From Paracoccus denitrificans (GTDB lineage Bacteria > Pseudomonadota > Alphaproteobacteria > Rhodobacterales > Rhodobacteraceae): a stretch of DNA of 64,000 nt. Below are positions 25,654-35,356 of the stretch, in pieces. Position numbers and translations under genes: made by a program. The DNA lies in the NCBI GenBank assembly GCA_003240735.1, contig QFNE01000012.1:4678-68677 (forward strand), given 5' to 3'. How positions within the stretch are numbered: position 1 is the first letter of the stretch; every line of letters starts with the position of its first letter. The notes beneath the pieces were generated by a model. That model made no database searches. It was given only the letters and a program-made list of their open reading frames with translations, and was not told where the DNA came from.

Positions 25654-26393
25654 GAGGCGGACTGGATTTCAGTTCATGGCAGAATGTCCTGTCGACGCTG
25701 GCCGGCATCGCGGTGTTCGCGCTGGTCGGGATCGGGATTCGCCTGCTGGTGATGATGCGGTTTCAGCAGCGCCGGGAACGGATGAACCGCCAGATCAATG
25801 AACGGCTGAAAGTCCTGATGGCGGCTTATCGGGTTCTGGGCGGATCATTCACCGGTCAACTGGGCGTCAGCCCTATGCACCGGCGGGACCTGCGCCAGCA
25901 GCAGACTGAGGGGGGACTTGATGCCGACGACGCCACAGGCGACCGTGGCCGCCGCATTCGCGATGCCGTCGAAGGGGCCCTGTCGGACATCTTTCTGCTT
26001 GGAACGGAAGAGCAAGTTCGCCTCGCCGAACGCGCCGCGCGCGATTTGGCAGAGGGGCGAGAGGTCAGGACCGCACAACTGGTCGTATCGCTGCGAGACT
26101 ATATCCGCACCGCGCTGGACCTTGATCCGATCCCCACCGGTCTGATGATACCCGAACAAGGGCCGACTCGCCCCAATAGCGGGGGCGGCGGCGGAAAACG
26201 TGATGGTACGGGTGGCGGCAAGTCCGGCGGCGGTGGCGGCGGCATGGGTGGCGGCGGCGCTGGTATGGGTGCCGGTATGGGCGGCGGCGTGGGGCCGGGT
26301 AGCACCGTGGATCGCGCCGGCGCGTCGACAACCGATCCGCTGGCGGTTTCTGATCCGCTTTCGCCTGATGACTCGACAGATCCAGCGCGCTGA
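25650..26393 (+). CDS. Membrane-anchored protein with glycine-rich tail, unknown function
   Basis: I do not recognise the family. The GTG at 25650 overlaps the pip stop (GTGA). The 247-residue product has one membrane segment (about 13-34, STLAGIAVFALVGIGIRLLV), then a basic helical region (QRRERMNRQINERLKVLMAAYRVLGGSF), a helical middle (about 98-155) with RDAVEGALSDIFLLGTEEQV, and a disordered Gly/Met-rich stretch (about 178-215). The cytoplasmic helical part is likely the working domain. Confidence 0.7.
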   Translation: MRGGLDFSSWQNVLSTLAGIAVFALVGIGIRLLVMMRFQQRRERMNRQINERLKVLMAAYRVLGGSFTGQLGVSPMHRRDLRQQQTEGGLDADDATGDRGRRIRDAVEGALSDIFLLGTEEQVRLAERAARDLAEGREVRTAQLVVSLRDYIRTALDLDPIPTGLMIPEQGPTRPNSGGGGGKRDGTGGGKSGGGGGGMGGGGAGMGAGMGGGVGPGSTVDRAGASTTDPLAVSDPLSPDDSTDPAR

Positions 26394-26483
26394 ATCACCC
26401 CACTTGCCAAGCCGCGCCCACGGGCCTATATCCCCCTTAACAGCGGCGCAGGCTTCCACCCCCTGCCCACCGGAAGCTTACGC

Positions 26484-26507
26484 ACGGGCCGCAAGGGCCC
26501 GTTTTTT
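26484..26507 (+). terminator. Hairpin with T-run just before rimP
   Basis: A 7-base stem (26484-26490 with 26496-26502, 5-base loop) ends in six T's. It would end the pip-25650 transcript. Because it lies only 36 bases before rimP, and gcttcc/ggaagc (26452-26476 area) could pair upstream of it, it may instead be a leader attenuator for the rimP operon. Confidence 0.75.
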
Positions 26508-26542
26508 GTTTCTGGAATTTCATTTCTCGTAAAGGGACGGCC

Positions 26543-27244
26543 ATGAACGATCTTGTTGCCAAGACCCCGATCGACCGGCGCATCGCCGAAATCATCACCC
26601 CGGTGATCGAAGACATGGGGTTCGAACTGGTCCGCCTGCGCTTGCAGGGCGGCAAGACGGCGACGTTGCAGATCATGGCTGATCGCCCAGAAGGCGGCAT
26701 CAACGTCGATGACTGCGCGGAAATCTCGACCGCGGTTTCGGCCACGTTGGACGTGGAAGACCCGCTGGAAGACCCCTACCACCTTGAGGTTTCCAGCCCT
26801 GGGATCGACCGGCCGCTGACGCGTCTCAAGGACTTTGCGATGTTCGAAGGCTATGACGCCCGGTTGGAGACGAACCAGCAGATCGACGGTCGCAAACGCT
26901 TCAAGGGCATCCTGGCCGGGGTCGAGGGCGACGAGGTCCTGCTGAACATCCAGGAGCATGGCGAGGAAACGACCATCGGGCTGAACTTCGACTGGCTGTC
27001 TGATGCCAAGCTGCTTTTGACCGACGAACTGATCGCGGTGATGCTGCGGCAGCGCAAGGAGGCGGGGACCGCCCCGGCCGACGCGGATGCGCTGACTGAC
27101 GGCATTCTGGACGGGTCCGCAACTGACGGCGCGGAACTGGACGAAACCGCCTTTGACGAGATCGAAACCGAAGACGAATCCGATGACGATGACGACGCGG
27201 ATTCCCCTGACGAAACCGGCGCCGCTCGCGCCGACAAGGAGTGA
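26543..27244 (+). CDS. rimP: Ribosome maturation factor RimP
   Basis: Needed for 30S subunit maturation. The 233-residue protein has the RimP pattern [59 protein letters not shown] and a C-terminal SH3-like domain ([15 protein letters not shown]). Compared with common forms of about 150-170 residues it carries an acidic C-terminal tail (about 185-233, Asp/Glu/Ala-rich), which is seen in other Rhodobacterales proteins of this operon. It is followed by nusA after 3 bases, the conserved order. Confidence 0.96.
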   Translation: MNDLVAKTPIDRRIAEIITPVIEDMGFELVRLRLQGGKTATLQIMADRPEGGINVDDCAEISTAVSATLDVEDPLEDPYHLEVSSPGIDRPLTRLKDFAMFEGYDARLETNQQIDGRKRFKGILAGVEGDEVLLNIQEHGEETTIGLNFDWLSDAKLLLTDELIAVMLRQRKEAGTAPADADALTDGILDGSATDGAELDETAFDEIETEDESDDDDDADSPDETGAARADKE

Positions 27245-27247
27245 TTG

Positions 27248-28930
27248 ATGGCTATCACCTCTGCCAACCAGCTTGAGCTTTTGCAGACTGCCGAGGCGGT
27301 CGCACGTGAAAAGATGATCGACCCCGATCTGGTGATCGAGGCGATGGAAGACAGCCTCGCCCGGGCCGCCAAGTCGCGCTATGGGGCCGAGATGGACATC
27401 CACGTCAAGATCGACCGCAAGAACGGCAACGCGACATTCACCCGCGTGCGCACCGTCGTCGACGAAGAAACGCTGGAAAACTATCAGGCGGAATTCACGC
27501 CGGATCAGGCCAAAGCCTATTTCGTGCCGGCCAAGGGCAACGAAAGCTTCTGGACCCGCGATGCGCAGCGCGTGCAGGATTTTGACGGTGCCCCCCAGAT
27601 CGGTGACGTCTTTGAAGAAATCGTGCCCCCGGTCGAACTGGGCCGGATCGCCGCACAGTCGGCCAAGCAGGTCATCCTGCAACGCGTCCGCGAGGCCGAG
27701 CGTGACCGCCAGTACGAAGAATTCAAGGACCGCGCCGGCACCATCATCAACGGCGTCGTCAAGCGCGAGGAATACGGCAACATCATCGTCGATGTGGGCC
27801 GGGGCGAGGCGATCCTGCGTCGCAACGAAAAGATCGGCCGCGAAAGCTATCGCCCGAACGACCGCATCCGGGCCTACGTCAAGGATGTGCGCCGCGAAAC
27901 GCGTGGCCCGCAGATCTTCCTGTCGCGCACCGATCCGCAGTTCATGGCGGAACTCTTCAAGATGGAAGTGCCGGAAATCTATGACGGCGTGATCGAGATC
28001 AAGGCTTGCGCCCGCGATCCGGGATCGCGCGCCAAGATCGCCGTCATCAGCTATGACAACTCGATCGACCCGGTCGGGGCCTGCGTCGGTATGCGCGGCA
28101 GCCGTGTTCAGGCTGTCGTGGGCGAGTTACAGGGCGAAAAGATCGACATCATTCCGTGGTCGGACGATCAGGCGACGTTCCTTGTCAACGCGCTGCAGCC
28201 GGCCGAGGTCGCCAAGGTCGTCGTCGACGAAGAAGCAACCCGGATCGAGGTCGTGGTTCCCGAAGAGCAGCTTTCGCTGGCCATCGGTCGCCGCGGTCAG
28301 AATGTCCGTCTGGCCAGCCAGCTGACTGGCCTGGATATCGACATCCTGACCGAGGAGGAAGAATCCAAGCGTCGGCAGGCTGAATTCAACGCCCGCACCG
28401 GGCTGTTCATGGAAGCGCTGGATCTGGACGAATTCTTCGCCCAGCTTCTGGTCGCCGAAGGGTTCACGAACCTGGAAGAAGTGGCCTATGTCGAGCTGGA
28501 CGAGCTTTTGTCCATCGACGGCGTGGACGACAGCACGGCCGAGGAACTGCAGGCCCGTGCCCGCGACCACCTGGAAGCGGCCAACCGCGCCGCGCTGGAA
28601 TCGGCCCGTGCGTTGGGTGCCGAAGACAGCCTGATCGAATTCGAAGGCCTGACCCCGCAAATGGTCGAAGCATTGGCCAAGGACGACGTCAAGACGCTGG
28701 AAGACTTTGCCACCTGCGCCGACTGGGAACTGGCGGGCGGCTGGACCACGCAGAACGGTCAGCGCGTCAAGGATGACGGCCTGCTGGAGCCGTTCGGTGT
28801 CAGTCTGGAAACCGCACAGGACATGATCATGACCGCACGTGTCATGCTGGGCTGGGTCGATCCGGACGAACTGAACCCGACGCCCGACGAAGACGCATCC
28901 GAGGCAGACCAGCAGGAGGCCGGGGTGTAA
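27248..28930 (+). CDS. nusA: Transcription termination/antitermination protein NusA
   Basis: Binds RNA polymerase and nascent RNA to modulate pausing, termination and antitermination. The 560-residue product has the N-terminal RNAP-binding domain (about 1-130), S1 ([21 protein letters not shown]), KH domains with [28 protein letters not shown] and [23 protein letters not shown], and two C-terminal helix-hairpin repeats with an acidic tail. The ATG at 27248 follows AAGGAG inside the end of rimP. Confidence 0.96.
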   Translation: MAITSANQLELLQTAEAVAREKMIDPDLVIEAMEDSLARAAKSRYGAEMDIHVKIDRKNGNATFTRVRTVVDEETLENYQAEFTPDQAKAYFVPAKGNESFWTRDAQRVQDFDGAPQIGDVFEEIVPPVELGRIAAQSAKQVILQRVREAERDRQYEEFKDRAGTIINGVVKREEYGNIIVDVGRGEAILRRNEKIGRESYRPNDRIRAYVKDVRRETRGPQIFLSRTDPQFMAELFKMEVPEIYDGVIEIKACARDPGSRAKIAVISYDNSIDPVGACVGMRGSRVQAVVGELQGEKIDIIPWSDDQATFLVNALQPAEVAKVVVDEEATRIEVVVPEEQLSLAIGRRGQNVRLASQLTGLDIDILTEEEESKRRQAEFNARTGLFMEALDLDEFFAQLLVAEGFTNLEEVAYVELDELLSIDGVDDSTAEELQARARDHLEAANRAALESARALGAEDSLIEFEGLTPQMVEALAKDDVKTLEDFATCADWELAGGWTTQNGQRVKDDGLLEPFGVSLETAQDMIMTARVMLGWVDPDELNPTPDEDASEADQQEAGV

Positions 28931-28945
28931 CGCCCCGGAACCGGT

Positions 28946-29581
28946 TTGACGCGCGGGGGCCAAACGAAGGACCGCGAAACGCCTGAACGGCGCTGTATCG
29001 TCACTGGCGAGACAGCGCCGAAGGCTGGCTTGATCCGCTTTGTGGCGGGTCCGGATGGCATGGTCGTGCCCGATCTGTCGGAAAAACTGCCCGGCCGTGG
29101 CTTCTGGGTGTCCGCTGACCGAGAGGCACTGGAAAAAGCTGCGGCCAAGGGGCTTTTTTCGCGTGGTGCCAAGACCCATGTCAAAGCACCTGAAGATCTG
29201 GTATCAGGGATCGAGGTCGCTTTGGCGCGGCGGGTCGTCGATCTGATTTCCCTGACCCGCAAGGCCGGTGGTGCCGTTGCAGGGTTCGAAAAGGTCAAGG
29301 ACTGGCTGGCGGGGGGACGGGCAAAGGTTCTGTTTCAGGCCAGCGACGGTTCGGAAAGAGGAAAAGGCAAGCTTTGGACCCCGCCCGGTGGGCGTTGGTT
29401 CGGCTGTCTGACTGCAAATGAATTGGGTTTGGCTTTCGGCCGCGAGCATGTCATACACAGCGCGCTTGCGGCCGGCGGTCTGACCGAAAAAGTAGTACGC
29501 GAAGCGAACAGGCTGAATGGTCTGCGCGCGCATGTCGGCAATCATATTGCCGGGAAGGATTCGAGAGCGGATGAGCGATAA
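28946..29581 (+). CDS. YlxR (DUF448) RNA-binding protein fused to an L7Ae-like domain
   Basis: The 211-residue protein has an N-terminal YlxR domain ([25 protein letters not shown] ... [18 protein letters not shown]) and a C-terminal L7Ae/YlxQ-type domain ([52 protein letters not shown]). In Firmicutes these are two separate genes between nusA and infB; the fusion is usual in Alphaproteobacteria. The start is a TTG at 28946. Its end overlaps infB by 11 bases. A role in rRNA or RNase P-related RNA binding is suggested by family only. Confidence 0.88.
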   Translation: MTRGGQTKDRETPERRCIVTGETAPKAGLIRFVAGPDGMVVPDLSEKLPGRGFWVSADREALEKAAAKGLFSRGAKTHVKAPEDLVSGIEVALARRVVDLISLTRKAGGAVAGFEKVKDWLAGGRAKVLFQASDGSERGKGKLWTPPGGRWFGCLTANELGLAFGREHVIHSALAAGGLTEKVVREANRLNGLRAHVGNHIAGKDSRADER

Positions 29582-32093
29582 AGACGGAAAGAAACCCTTG
29601 GGGCTTGGCGGCGGGCGTCCCGGTCAGGTGAAGCAAAGCTTCAGCCATGGCCGGACCCATAATGTCGTGGTCGAGACGAAACGCAAGCGTGTGGTCGTGC
29701 CCAAGCCCGGTGCGGCTGCTGGCGGCGCGGCACCCCGCCCGAACAGCCCTGCTGGCGTTGCCTCTGACCCGTCCAAGCGTCCCGCGGGGATTTCGGAAGC
29801 GGAGATGGAGCGCCGTCTGCGTGCCTTGGCTGCTGCCAAAGCCCGCGAAGCTGACGAAGCTGCTGCCCGTGCCGCTGAAGAAAAGGCCCGCGAGGAAGAA
29901 CGCGACCGTCGCCGCGCCGAGATCGAGGCGAAGGAACGCGAAGAGCGGGAACGCGAAGAGGCCCTGAAAGCCAAGGCCGAAGAGGACGCTCGTCGCGCCC
30001 GCGAAGCCGAGTTGCGTGCGCAGAAGAAAGCCGAAGTCACGGCGCGTCCGACGACGGGTGGTGCGCCTGCCGACCGCGCCTCGGCCGAGGTTGCAGCGGC
30101 ACGCGCGGAAACCAAAGGCACGCCGGTTCGTCGTCCGGGCGAGCGTGATCGTGCGCCGGAACCCGACCGCGACCGTGGCAAGGGCCGCAACGAATCACGC
30201 CGCGAAGGCAAGCTTTCGGTCACGCAGGCCATGGACGGCGAGGGCGGACGCCAGCGCAGTCTGGCCCAGATGAAGCGCAAGCAGGAAAAAGCCCGTGCCA
30301 AAGCGATGGGTCAGTCTCAGCGTGCCGAAAAGCAGGTCCGTGAAGTTCAGCTGCCCGAAACCATCGTGGTGTCGGAACTGGCGAACCGGATGGCCGAACG
30401 CGTGGCTGACGTGATCAAGTCGCTCATGAAGATGGGCATGATGGTCACCGGCAACCAGCCGATCGACGCCGACACCGCCGAACTGGTCATCGACGAGTTC
30501 GGCCACCGTGCCGTCCGCGTCTCGGACGCTGACGTCGAGCAGGTGATCACGCAGGCCGAGGATAAAGCCGAAGACCTGCAATCGCGTCCCCCGATCATCA
30601 CGATCATGGGCCACGTCGACCACGGCAAGACCTCGCTTCTGGATGCGATCCGGCAGACGAACGTCGTGTCGGGCGAGGCGGGCGGGATCACCCAGCATAT
30701 CGGTGCCTATCAGGTCAAAGCCTCGAACGGCGCGACGCTGACGTTCCTTGATACCCCCGGCCACGCGGCGTTCACGTCGATGCGTGCCCGCGGCGCAGAG
30801 GTAACGGATATCGTTGTGCTGGTCGTCGCCGCGGACGATGCGGTGATGCCGCAGACGATCGAGGCGATCAATCATGCGAAGGCCGCAGGCGTTCCGATGA
30901 TCGTGGCGATCAACAAGGTCGATAAACCCGACGCCAACCCGCAAAAGGTCCGCACGGACCTGCTGCAGCACGAAGTCGTCGTCGAGGCGATGTCGGGTGA
31001 AGTTCAGGACGTCGAAGTGTCCGCCAAAACCGGCGCAGGTCTGGATCAACTGCTGGAGGCCATCGCGCTTCAGGCAGAGATTCTGGAACTGCGGGCCAAC
31101 CCCGACCGCGCCGCCCAAGGCGCCGTTATCGAGGCCAAGCTGGACGTGGGCCGTGGTCCTGTCGCAACGGTTCTGGTTCAGTACGGCACGCTGCGCCAGG
31201 GCGATATCTTCGTCGTCGGCGAACAGTGGGGCAAGGTCCGCGCGCTGATCAACGACCGTGGTGAGCGGGTGGAAGAAGCCGGCCCCTCGGTCCCGGTCGA
31301 GGTTCTGGGTCTGAACGGCACGCCCGAGGCGGGTGACGTGCTGAACGTCACGGCCACCGAAGCGCAGGCACGCGAGATCGCGGAATACCGTGGCCAGGCG
31401 GCCAAGGACAAGCGCGCGGCAGCGGGTGCAGCGACCACGCTGCAAGAGCTGATGGCGAAGGCCAAGGCGGACAAGAGCGTGGCCGAAGTGGCCGTGGTTC
31501 TGAAAGCCGACGTCCAGGGTTCAGCCGAAGCCATCGTGCAGGCGCTGGAAAAGATCGGCAACGACGAGGTTCGCGTCCGCGTGCTGCATTACGGCGTGGG
31601 CGCCATCACCGAATCCGATATCGGCCTGGCCGAAGCGTCGGGTGCGGCGGTCATCGGCTTCAACGTCCGTGCGAACGCGCCGGCCCGCAATTCTGCCAAC
31701 CAGAAGGGTGTCGAGATCCGTTATTACTCGATCATCTATGATCTGGTGGACGACATCAAAGCGGCGGCGTCGGGTCTGCTCAAGGCCGAAGTGCGCGAAA
31801 ACTTCATCGGTTATGCCGAGATCCGCGAAGTGTTCCGCGTCACCGGCGTCGGCAACGTGGCCGGGTGTCTGATCACCGAGGGTGTGGCCCGTCGTTCCGC
31901 AGGCGTTCGTCTGCTGCGCGACAACGTGGTGATCCACGAAGGCACGCTGAAAACGCTGAAACGCTTCAAGGACGAAGTCAAAGAGGTGCAATCCGGTCAG
32001 GAATGCGGCATGGCCTTTGAAAACTATGACGACATCCGCAAGGGCGACGTCATCGAGATCTTCGAGCGCGAGGAAGTTCAGCGCACGCTGTAA
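29571..32093 (+). CDS. infB: Translation initiation factor IF-2
   Basis: A GTPase that places initiator tRNA on the 30S subunit. The 840-residue product has an N-terminal domain with long charged Glu/Arg/Ala helices (about 80-190), then the GTPase core with GHVDHGKT (around 346), DTPGHAAF and NKVDKPDA, and C-terminal domains including [30 protein letters not shown] and the closing [28 protein letters not shown] start at the ATG at 29571, since [11 protein letters not shown] is the usual N-terminus in this group. A terminator follows. Confidence 0.97.
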   Translation: MSDKDGKKPLGLGGGRPGQVKQSFSHGRTHNVVVETKRKRVVVPKPGAAAGGAAPRPNSPAGVASDPSKRPAGISEAEMERRLRALAAAKAREADEAAARAAEEKAREEERDRRRAEIEAKEREEREREEALKAKAEEDARRAREAELRAQKKAEVTARPTTGGAPADRASAEVAAARAETKGTPVRRPGERDRAPEPDRDRGKGRNESRREGKLSVTQAMDGEGGRQRSLAQMKRKQEKARAKAMGQSQRAEKQVREVQLPETIVVSELANRMAERVADVIKSLMKMGMMVTGNQPIDADTAELVIDEFGHRAVRVSDADVEQVITQAEDKAEDLQSRPPIITIMGHVDHGKTSLLDAIRQTNVVSGEAGGITQHIGAYQVKASNGATLTFLDTPGHAAFTSMRARGAEVTDIVVLVVAADDAVMPQTIEAINHAKAAGVPMIVAINKVDKPDANPQKVRTDLLQHEVVVEAMSGEVQDVEVSAKTGAGLDQLLEAIALQAEILELRANPDRAAQGAVIEAKLDVGRGPVATVLVQYGTLRQGDIFVVGEQWGKVRALINDRGERVEEAGPSVPVEVLGLNGTPEAGDVLNVTATEAQAREIAEYRGQAAKDKRAAAGAATTLQELMAKAKADKSVAEVAVVLKADVQGSAEAIVQALEKIGNDEVRVRVLHYGVGAITESDIGLAEASGAAVIGFNVRANAPARNSANQKGVEIRYYSIIYDLVDDIKAAASGLLKAEVRENFIGYAEIREVFRVTGVGNVAGCLITEGVARRSAGVRLLRDNVVIHEGTLKTLKRFKDEVKEVQSGQECGMAFENYDDIRKGDVIEIFEREEVQRTL

Positions 32094-32114
32094 TCGTCTG
32101 AAAATCGTAAGAAA

Positions 32115-32141
32115 GGCCCTGCCATTCGGCGGGGCCCTTTT
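32115..32141 (+). terminator. Terminator after infB
   Basis: A 9-base stem with one G-U pair (32115-32123 with 32128-32136, ATTC loop) is followed by CTTTT. It ends the rimP-infB operon. Confidence 0.88.
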
Positions 32142-32168
32142 CGTTTTATGGCCCGGCGACATTCAAAA

Positions 32169-32195
32169 AAAAGGGCGCCCAGCCGGCGCCCTTTT
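32169..32195. terminator. Bidirectional terminator
   Basis: An 11-base perfect stem aaaagggcgcc (32169-32179) with ggcgccctttt (32185-32195) and a 5-base loop works on either strand. On the minus strand it lies 28 bases past the stop of the 42-residue ORF and would be its terminator. Confidence 0.85.
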
Positions 32196-32222
32196 CAATT
32201 CTATGGATCAGTGCCTGTCAGA

Positions 32223-32351
32223 TCAGGCGTTGACCGCTTTCCCAAGGTAGGTGTTCTGGCCCACACGCACGACAATCTGGCCGTTGCCAGCGTCACGCTC
32301 AAAGATGCCCTGCACGGAAATGCAGCTACCCACGGTGATGGTTCGAATCAT
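32223..32351 (-). CDS. Small basic protein of 42 residues, unknown function
   Basis: The ORF was found by eye. The product begins MIRTITVGSCISVQGIFERD and ends VGQNTYLGKAVNA; it is a compact beta-rich pattern (TITVGSCISVQGIF, GQIVVRVGQNTYLGK). A very strong ribosome site (AGGAGG within GAGGAGGGA) lies just upstream of the ATG at 32351, and a strong terminator follows the stop, so it is very likely a real single-gene unit. I recall similar small proteins in Rhodobacteraceae but can name no function. The upstream 150 bases are AT-rich. Confidence 0.75.
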   Translation of the reverse strand: MIRTITVGSCISVQGIFERDAGNGQIVVRVGQNTYLGKAVNA

Positions 32352-32503
32352 GATGTCCCTCCTCCTCGTGAGGCAAGTATGGCCTTCAAAACGTCACACG
32401 AAAGACAAAAACTGGGCAAAAAGCAAAAATGACGCGTTATCGGCAGTAATTCTGCTAAAATGTCACTGTGATATGGAACTTATCGCTAAGTTGCGCAACC
32501 CGC

Positions 32504-32905
32504 TCACAGCCAATCTCGCAATATTGGGATCAGGGGCAAGTCAGCTGGCGGCATCGGGTAGTCGGCCAGCTTTTCCGGGCGGACCCAAGCTAGTCGCTGA
32601 CCCTCGCGCCCCTGCGGGATGCCGTCCCAGCGCCGGCACGCAAACAACGGCATCAGCAGGTGAAATTCGGGATAGCTGTGGCTGGCGAAGGTCAGCGGGG
32701 CCAGACAGGAGGTCCAGGTCTGAATCCCCAGTTCCTCATCAAGCTCGCGGATCAGCGCGGTCTCGGGGGTTTCGCCCGGGTCGACCTTGCCGCCCGGAAA
32801 CTCCCACAGGCCCGCCAACGATTTCCCCTCGGGGCGCTGTGCCAGAAGCACGCGCCCGTCGGGATCGATCAGCGCGACCGCCGAAACCAGCAGGACCCGG
32901 GTCAC
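32504..32905 (-). CDS. mutT: 8-oxo-dGTP diphosphatase (Nudix)
   Basis: Hydrolyses oxidised dGTP so it is not built into DNA. The 133-residue protein carries a full Nudix box GGKVDPGETPETALIRELDEELGI, preceded by VLLAQRPEGKSLAGLWEFPGGK, the MutT-specific substrate region. Its start overlaps the end of argJ by 4 bases, so it is the last gene of an argJ operon. Confidence 0.93.
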   Translation of the reverse strand: MTRVLLVSAVALIDPDGRVLLAQRPEGKSLAGLWEFPGGKVDPGETPETALIRELDEELGIQTWTSCLAPLTFASHSYPEFHLLMPLFACRRWDGIPQGREGQRLAWVRPEKLADYPMPPADLPLIPILRDWL

Positions 32906-34302
32906 GAACGATAGTCGGCGTTGATGTCGATGTACCGATGGGTCAGGTCGCAGGTCCAGACCGTGCGCGAGGCTGCGCCAAGGCCCAGATCGACGGACAA
33001 TTCCAGATGCGGCTGCTTCATGTAGGCGCTGGCCGCGTCTTCGTCATAGCTGGGCGAACGCCAGCCGTTTTCAGCCAGAACCATGTCGCCAAAGCTGATC
33101 GACAGGCGGTCGCGGTCAGCCTGCGCGCCGGATTTGCCGACGGCCATCACAACGCGGCCCCAGTTGGCATCCTCGCCTGCGATGGCGGTCTTGACCAAGG
33201 GGCTGTTGGCGATGGCCATGGCGACTGTGTGTGCGTCCTGCGCCGTTGCCGCGCCCGTCACGCGGACCTCGACGAACTTGGTGGCGCCTTCGCCGTCCAT
33301 GACGACCTGTTTCGCCAGATCCAGCATCACGCCACGCAGCGCCGCAACGAACGCGCGCGCAGGCTTTGACCGCATGTCCGAAATCTCGGCCGCAGCGGAC
33401 TGGCCGGTTGCGGCCAGCACCAGCGCGTCACTGGTCGAGGTGTCGCTGTCCACGGTGATGGCGTTGAACGTGTCATCGACCAGCGATGACAGCATCCGCT
33501 GCAAAAGCTTCGGCGCGATCTTTGCGTCGGTGAAGATATAGACAAGCATTGTCGCCATGTCGGGCGCGATCATACCAGAGCCCTTGGCGATGCCGGCGAT
33601 ATGGATCGGCCCACCGTTGCCGTCGATGACGGCGCCCGATCCCTTGGGGAACGTGTCGGTGGTCATGATCGCGCGCGCCGCGTCGGCGATGCCGTCGGTG
33701 CGCAGATTCTTGGCAAGCTTGCCGATGATGGCGGTGATGCGGTCGGCGGGCAGGGGCTCGCCGATGACGCCGGTTGACGACGACAGAACCCGTGCGGCCG
33801 GCACATCCAGCGCCTTGGCAACGGCGGACGTCACCTCATCAACCGCAGTTTGCCCGGCCGCGCCGGTGAACGCGTTGGCGTTGCCGGAATTGACGATGAT
33901 CGCCGCACCCGCGTCGCCCGCAGGTTTGCCGCGCAGCTTTTGCTGACAGTCCAGAACGCAGGCGGCGCGTGTCGACGACCGGGTGAATGCGCCGGCCACC
34001 GATGTGCCGGGCGCAAGCCGCACCAACATGACGTCGGTGCGGTTCTTGTATTTGACGCCAGCCTCGCCCGCGGCGAATTCAGCGCCGGGGATCGCGGGCA
34101 GGTCGGGGAAGGACGCAGGCGCCAGCGGTGACACGATCACCGTCTTGGCAGGCTTCGGTGCGGGGGCCGCAAGCCCCAGACGTTCCGATGCCTCGGCCAG
34201 TTTTTCGGCGGTATGCGCGGCCTTTTCCGCCGCGTTCTGTGCCTTGCGAGCCAGCTTCTCCAGCTCTTTCGTCGCCGCTTTTGCCTTCTTGTCCTTCGCC
34301 AT
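32902..34302 (-). CDS. argJ: Bifunctional ornithine acetyltransferase/N-acetylglutamate synthase
   Basis: Transfers acetyl from N-acetylornithine to glutamate in the cyclic arginine pathway. The protein cuts itself before the nucleophile Thr251 in IAKGSGMIAPDMATMLVYIFTDA, giving alpha and beta chains. NSGNANAFTG and SSSTGVIGEPLP are family signatures. Total length of 466 is about 50 residues over the usual size, due to an N-terminal Lys/Ala/Glu-rich helical extension (1-50); AAGGG eight bases before the ATG supports this start. A GTG near residue 55 would give the standard length. mutT is coupled downstream; the isomerase gene lies just upstream. Confidence 0.95.
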   Translation of the reverse strand: MAKDKKAKAATKELEKLARKAQNAAEKAAHTAEKLAEASERLGLAAPAPKPAKTVIVSPLAPASFPDLPAIPGAEFAAGEAGVKYKNRTDVMLVRLAPGTSVAGAFTRSSTRAACVLDCQQKLRGKPAGDAGAAIIVNSGNANAFTGAAGQTAVDEVTSAVAKALDVPAARVLSSSTGVIGEPLPADRITAIIGKLAKNLRTDGIADAARAIMTTDTFPKGSGAVIDGNGGPIHIAGIAKGSGMIAPDMATMLVYIFTDAKIAPKLLQRMLSSLVDDTFNAITVDSDTSTSDALVLAATGQSAAAEISDMRSKPARAFVAALRGVMLDLAKQVVMDGEGATKFVEVRVTGAATAQDAHTVAMAIANSPLVKTAIAGEDANWGRVVMAVGKSGAQADRDRLSISFGDMVLAENGWRSPSYDEDAASAYMKQPHLELSVDLGLGAASRTVWTCDLTHRYIDINADYRS

Positions 34303-34313
34303 GAGACGCGCCC

Positions 34314-35153
34314 TTATTTGTTCAGAAGCTCTGTCTTGCTGAGCAGGTTGGGATCGATATTCGGTGTCGTCTCGACCTTGGCATCAGCGACCAGTTTTTC
34401 CAATGCCGCATCGACACGGTCGCGGCGAACCTGCATCGCCAGTTCGTCGCGGACCTCGTCGAACTTGGGTGGCTCTGCCTTGCGGCTGTCGATCAGCTTG
34501 ATCACGTGCCAGCCGAACTGCGATTGCACCGGCGGCGACACCTCACCCTTTTTCAGCGCGACGACCGCATCGGCGAAAGGTTTGACCATCTGGTCGGGCG
34601 TGAACCAACCCAGATCGCCCTTGTTCGGGCCGCTGTTGTCGGTCGACTTTTCGGCCGCGAGCGTTCCGAAGTCTGCGCCGCCCTTCAGCTCTTCCTCGAT
34701 CGACTTGGCTGTGGCCTCATCCGCCACAAGGATGTGGGCTGCATTGTATTCGGTCTTGGGTTCGGTGGTGCTGCCGAATGCCTTGTCATAGGCGGCCTGC
34801 AGTTCGGCGTCCGACGGCTCGGGCGTGGCGACCGCTTCAAGATACGCGCCGGCCAGATAGGCGCGGCGATCCATCTCGATGACGGCGGCATCGCGCGGCG
34901 ACTGGTCCTTGGCGCGAACCTGCGCAGCGGCGGTCTGGCGGACCATCTGGTCCATCAGCATCGACCACAGCTGTTCATCCGTGGTCCCGGGCGGCATCTG
35001 CTGGGCCAAGGTTTCCTTCATGGCGATCATCTGACCCAGCGTGATCGAGTCGTCGTTGACCTTGGCCACCACGGTCGATGCGTCCTGCGCGAATGCGGGC
35101 GCGGCAAGGAAACTTGCCGCCAGAAGTGCGGCACCCGACAAATTGCGAATCAT
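34314..35153 (-). CDS. Periplasmic parvulin-type peptidylprolyl isomerase
   Basis: A folding helper of the PrsA/SurA type. The 279-residue protein has a signal peptide (about 1-22, cut after AFA), an N-terminal helical chaperone part, and a PpiC domain (about 145-235) with AAHILVADEATAKSIEEELKGGADFGTLAAEKSTD and GDLGWFTPDQMVKPFADAVVALKKGEVSPPVQSQFGWHVIKLIDSR. The ATG at 35153 has AAGGA before it. It is divergent from secA, so secretion and folding factors share one control region. Confidence 0.92.
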   Translation of the reverse strand: MIRNLSGAALLAASFLAAPAFAQDASTVVAKVNDDSITLGQMIAMKETLAQQMPPGTTDEQLWSMLMDQMVRQTAAAQVRAKDQSPRDAAVIEMDRRAYLAGAYLEAVATPEPSDAELQAAYDKAFGSTTEPKTEYNAAHILVADEATAKSIEEELKGGADFGTLAAEKSTDNSGPNKGDLGWFTPDQMVKPFADAVVALKKGEVSPPVQSQFGWHVIKLIDSRKAEPPKFDEVRDELAMQVRRDRVDAALEKLVADAKVETTPNIDPNLLSKTELLNK

Positions 35154-35204
35154 GGAAAGTCCTTTCAGGATTGGCGCCGACCGGTGTCTGACCGGGCTGC
35201 GCCG

Positions 35205-35233
35205 TTGACAGTATAGCAAGGCGAGCCTACATC
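35205..35233 (+). promoter_or_regulatory. Candidate promoter of secA
   Basis: TTGACA (35205-35210), 17-base spacer, TACATC (35228-35233), in the region between the isomerase gene and secA. The -35 is perfect; the -10 is moderate. The leader to the secA ATG would be about 115 bases. Confidence 0.45.
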
Positions 35234-35356
35234 CGGCGCGAACCGTAACACGCGCGTCCGCCGCTGCTTTTCCGGCCTTGTGATAGGGCATGGCGATCGG
35301 TCCGGGCAAGTGGGGGTCTGATCACCCGCATGCGCGAAACCGTGACGAAGGACGTA

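Noticed and set aside
26160..26330. Gly-rich GC stretch as a separate repeat element
   Set aside because: It is in frame coding for the Gly/Met-rich tail of the 25650-26393 protein.
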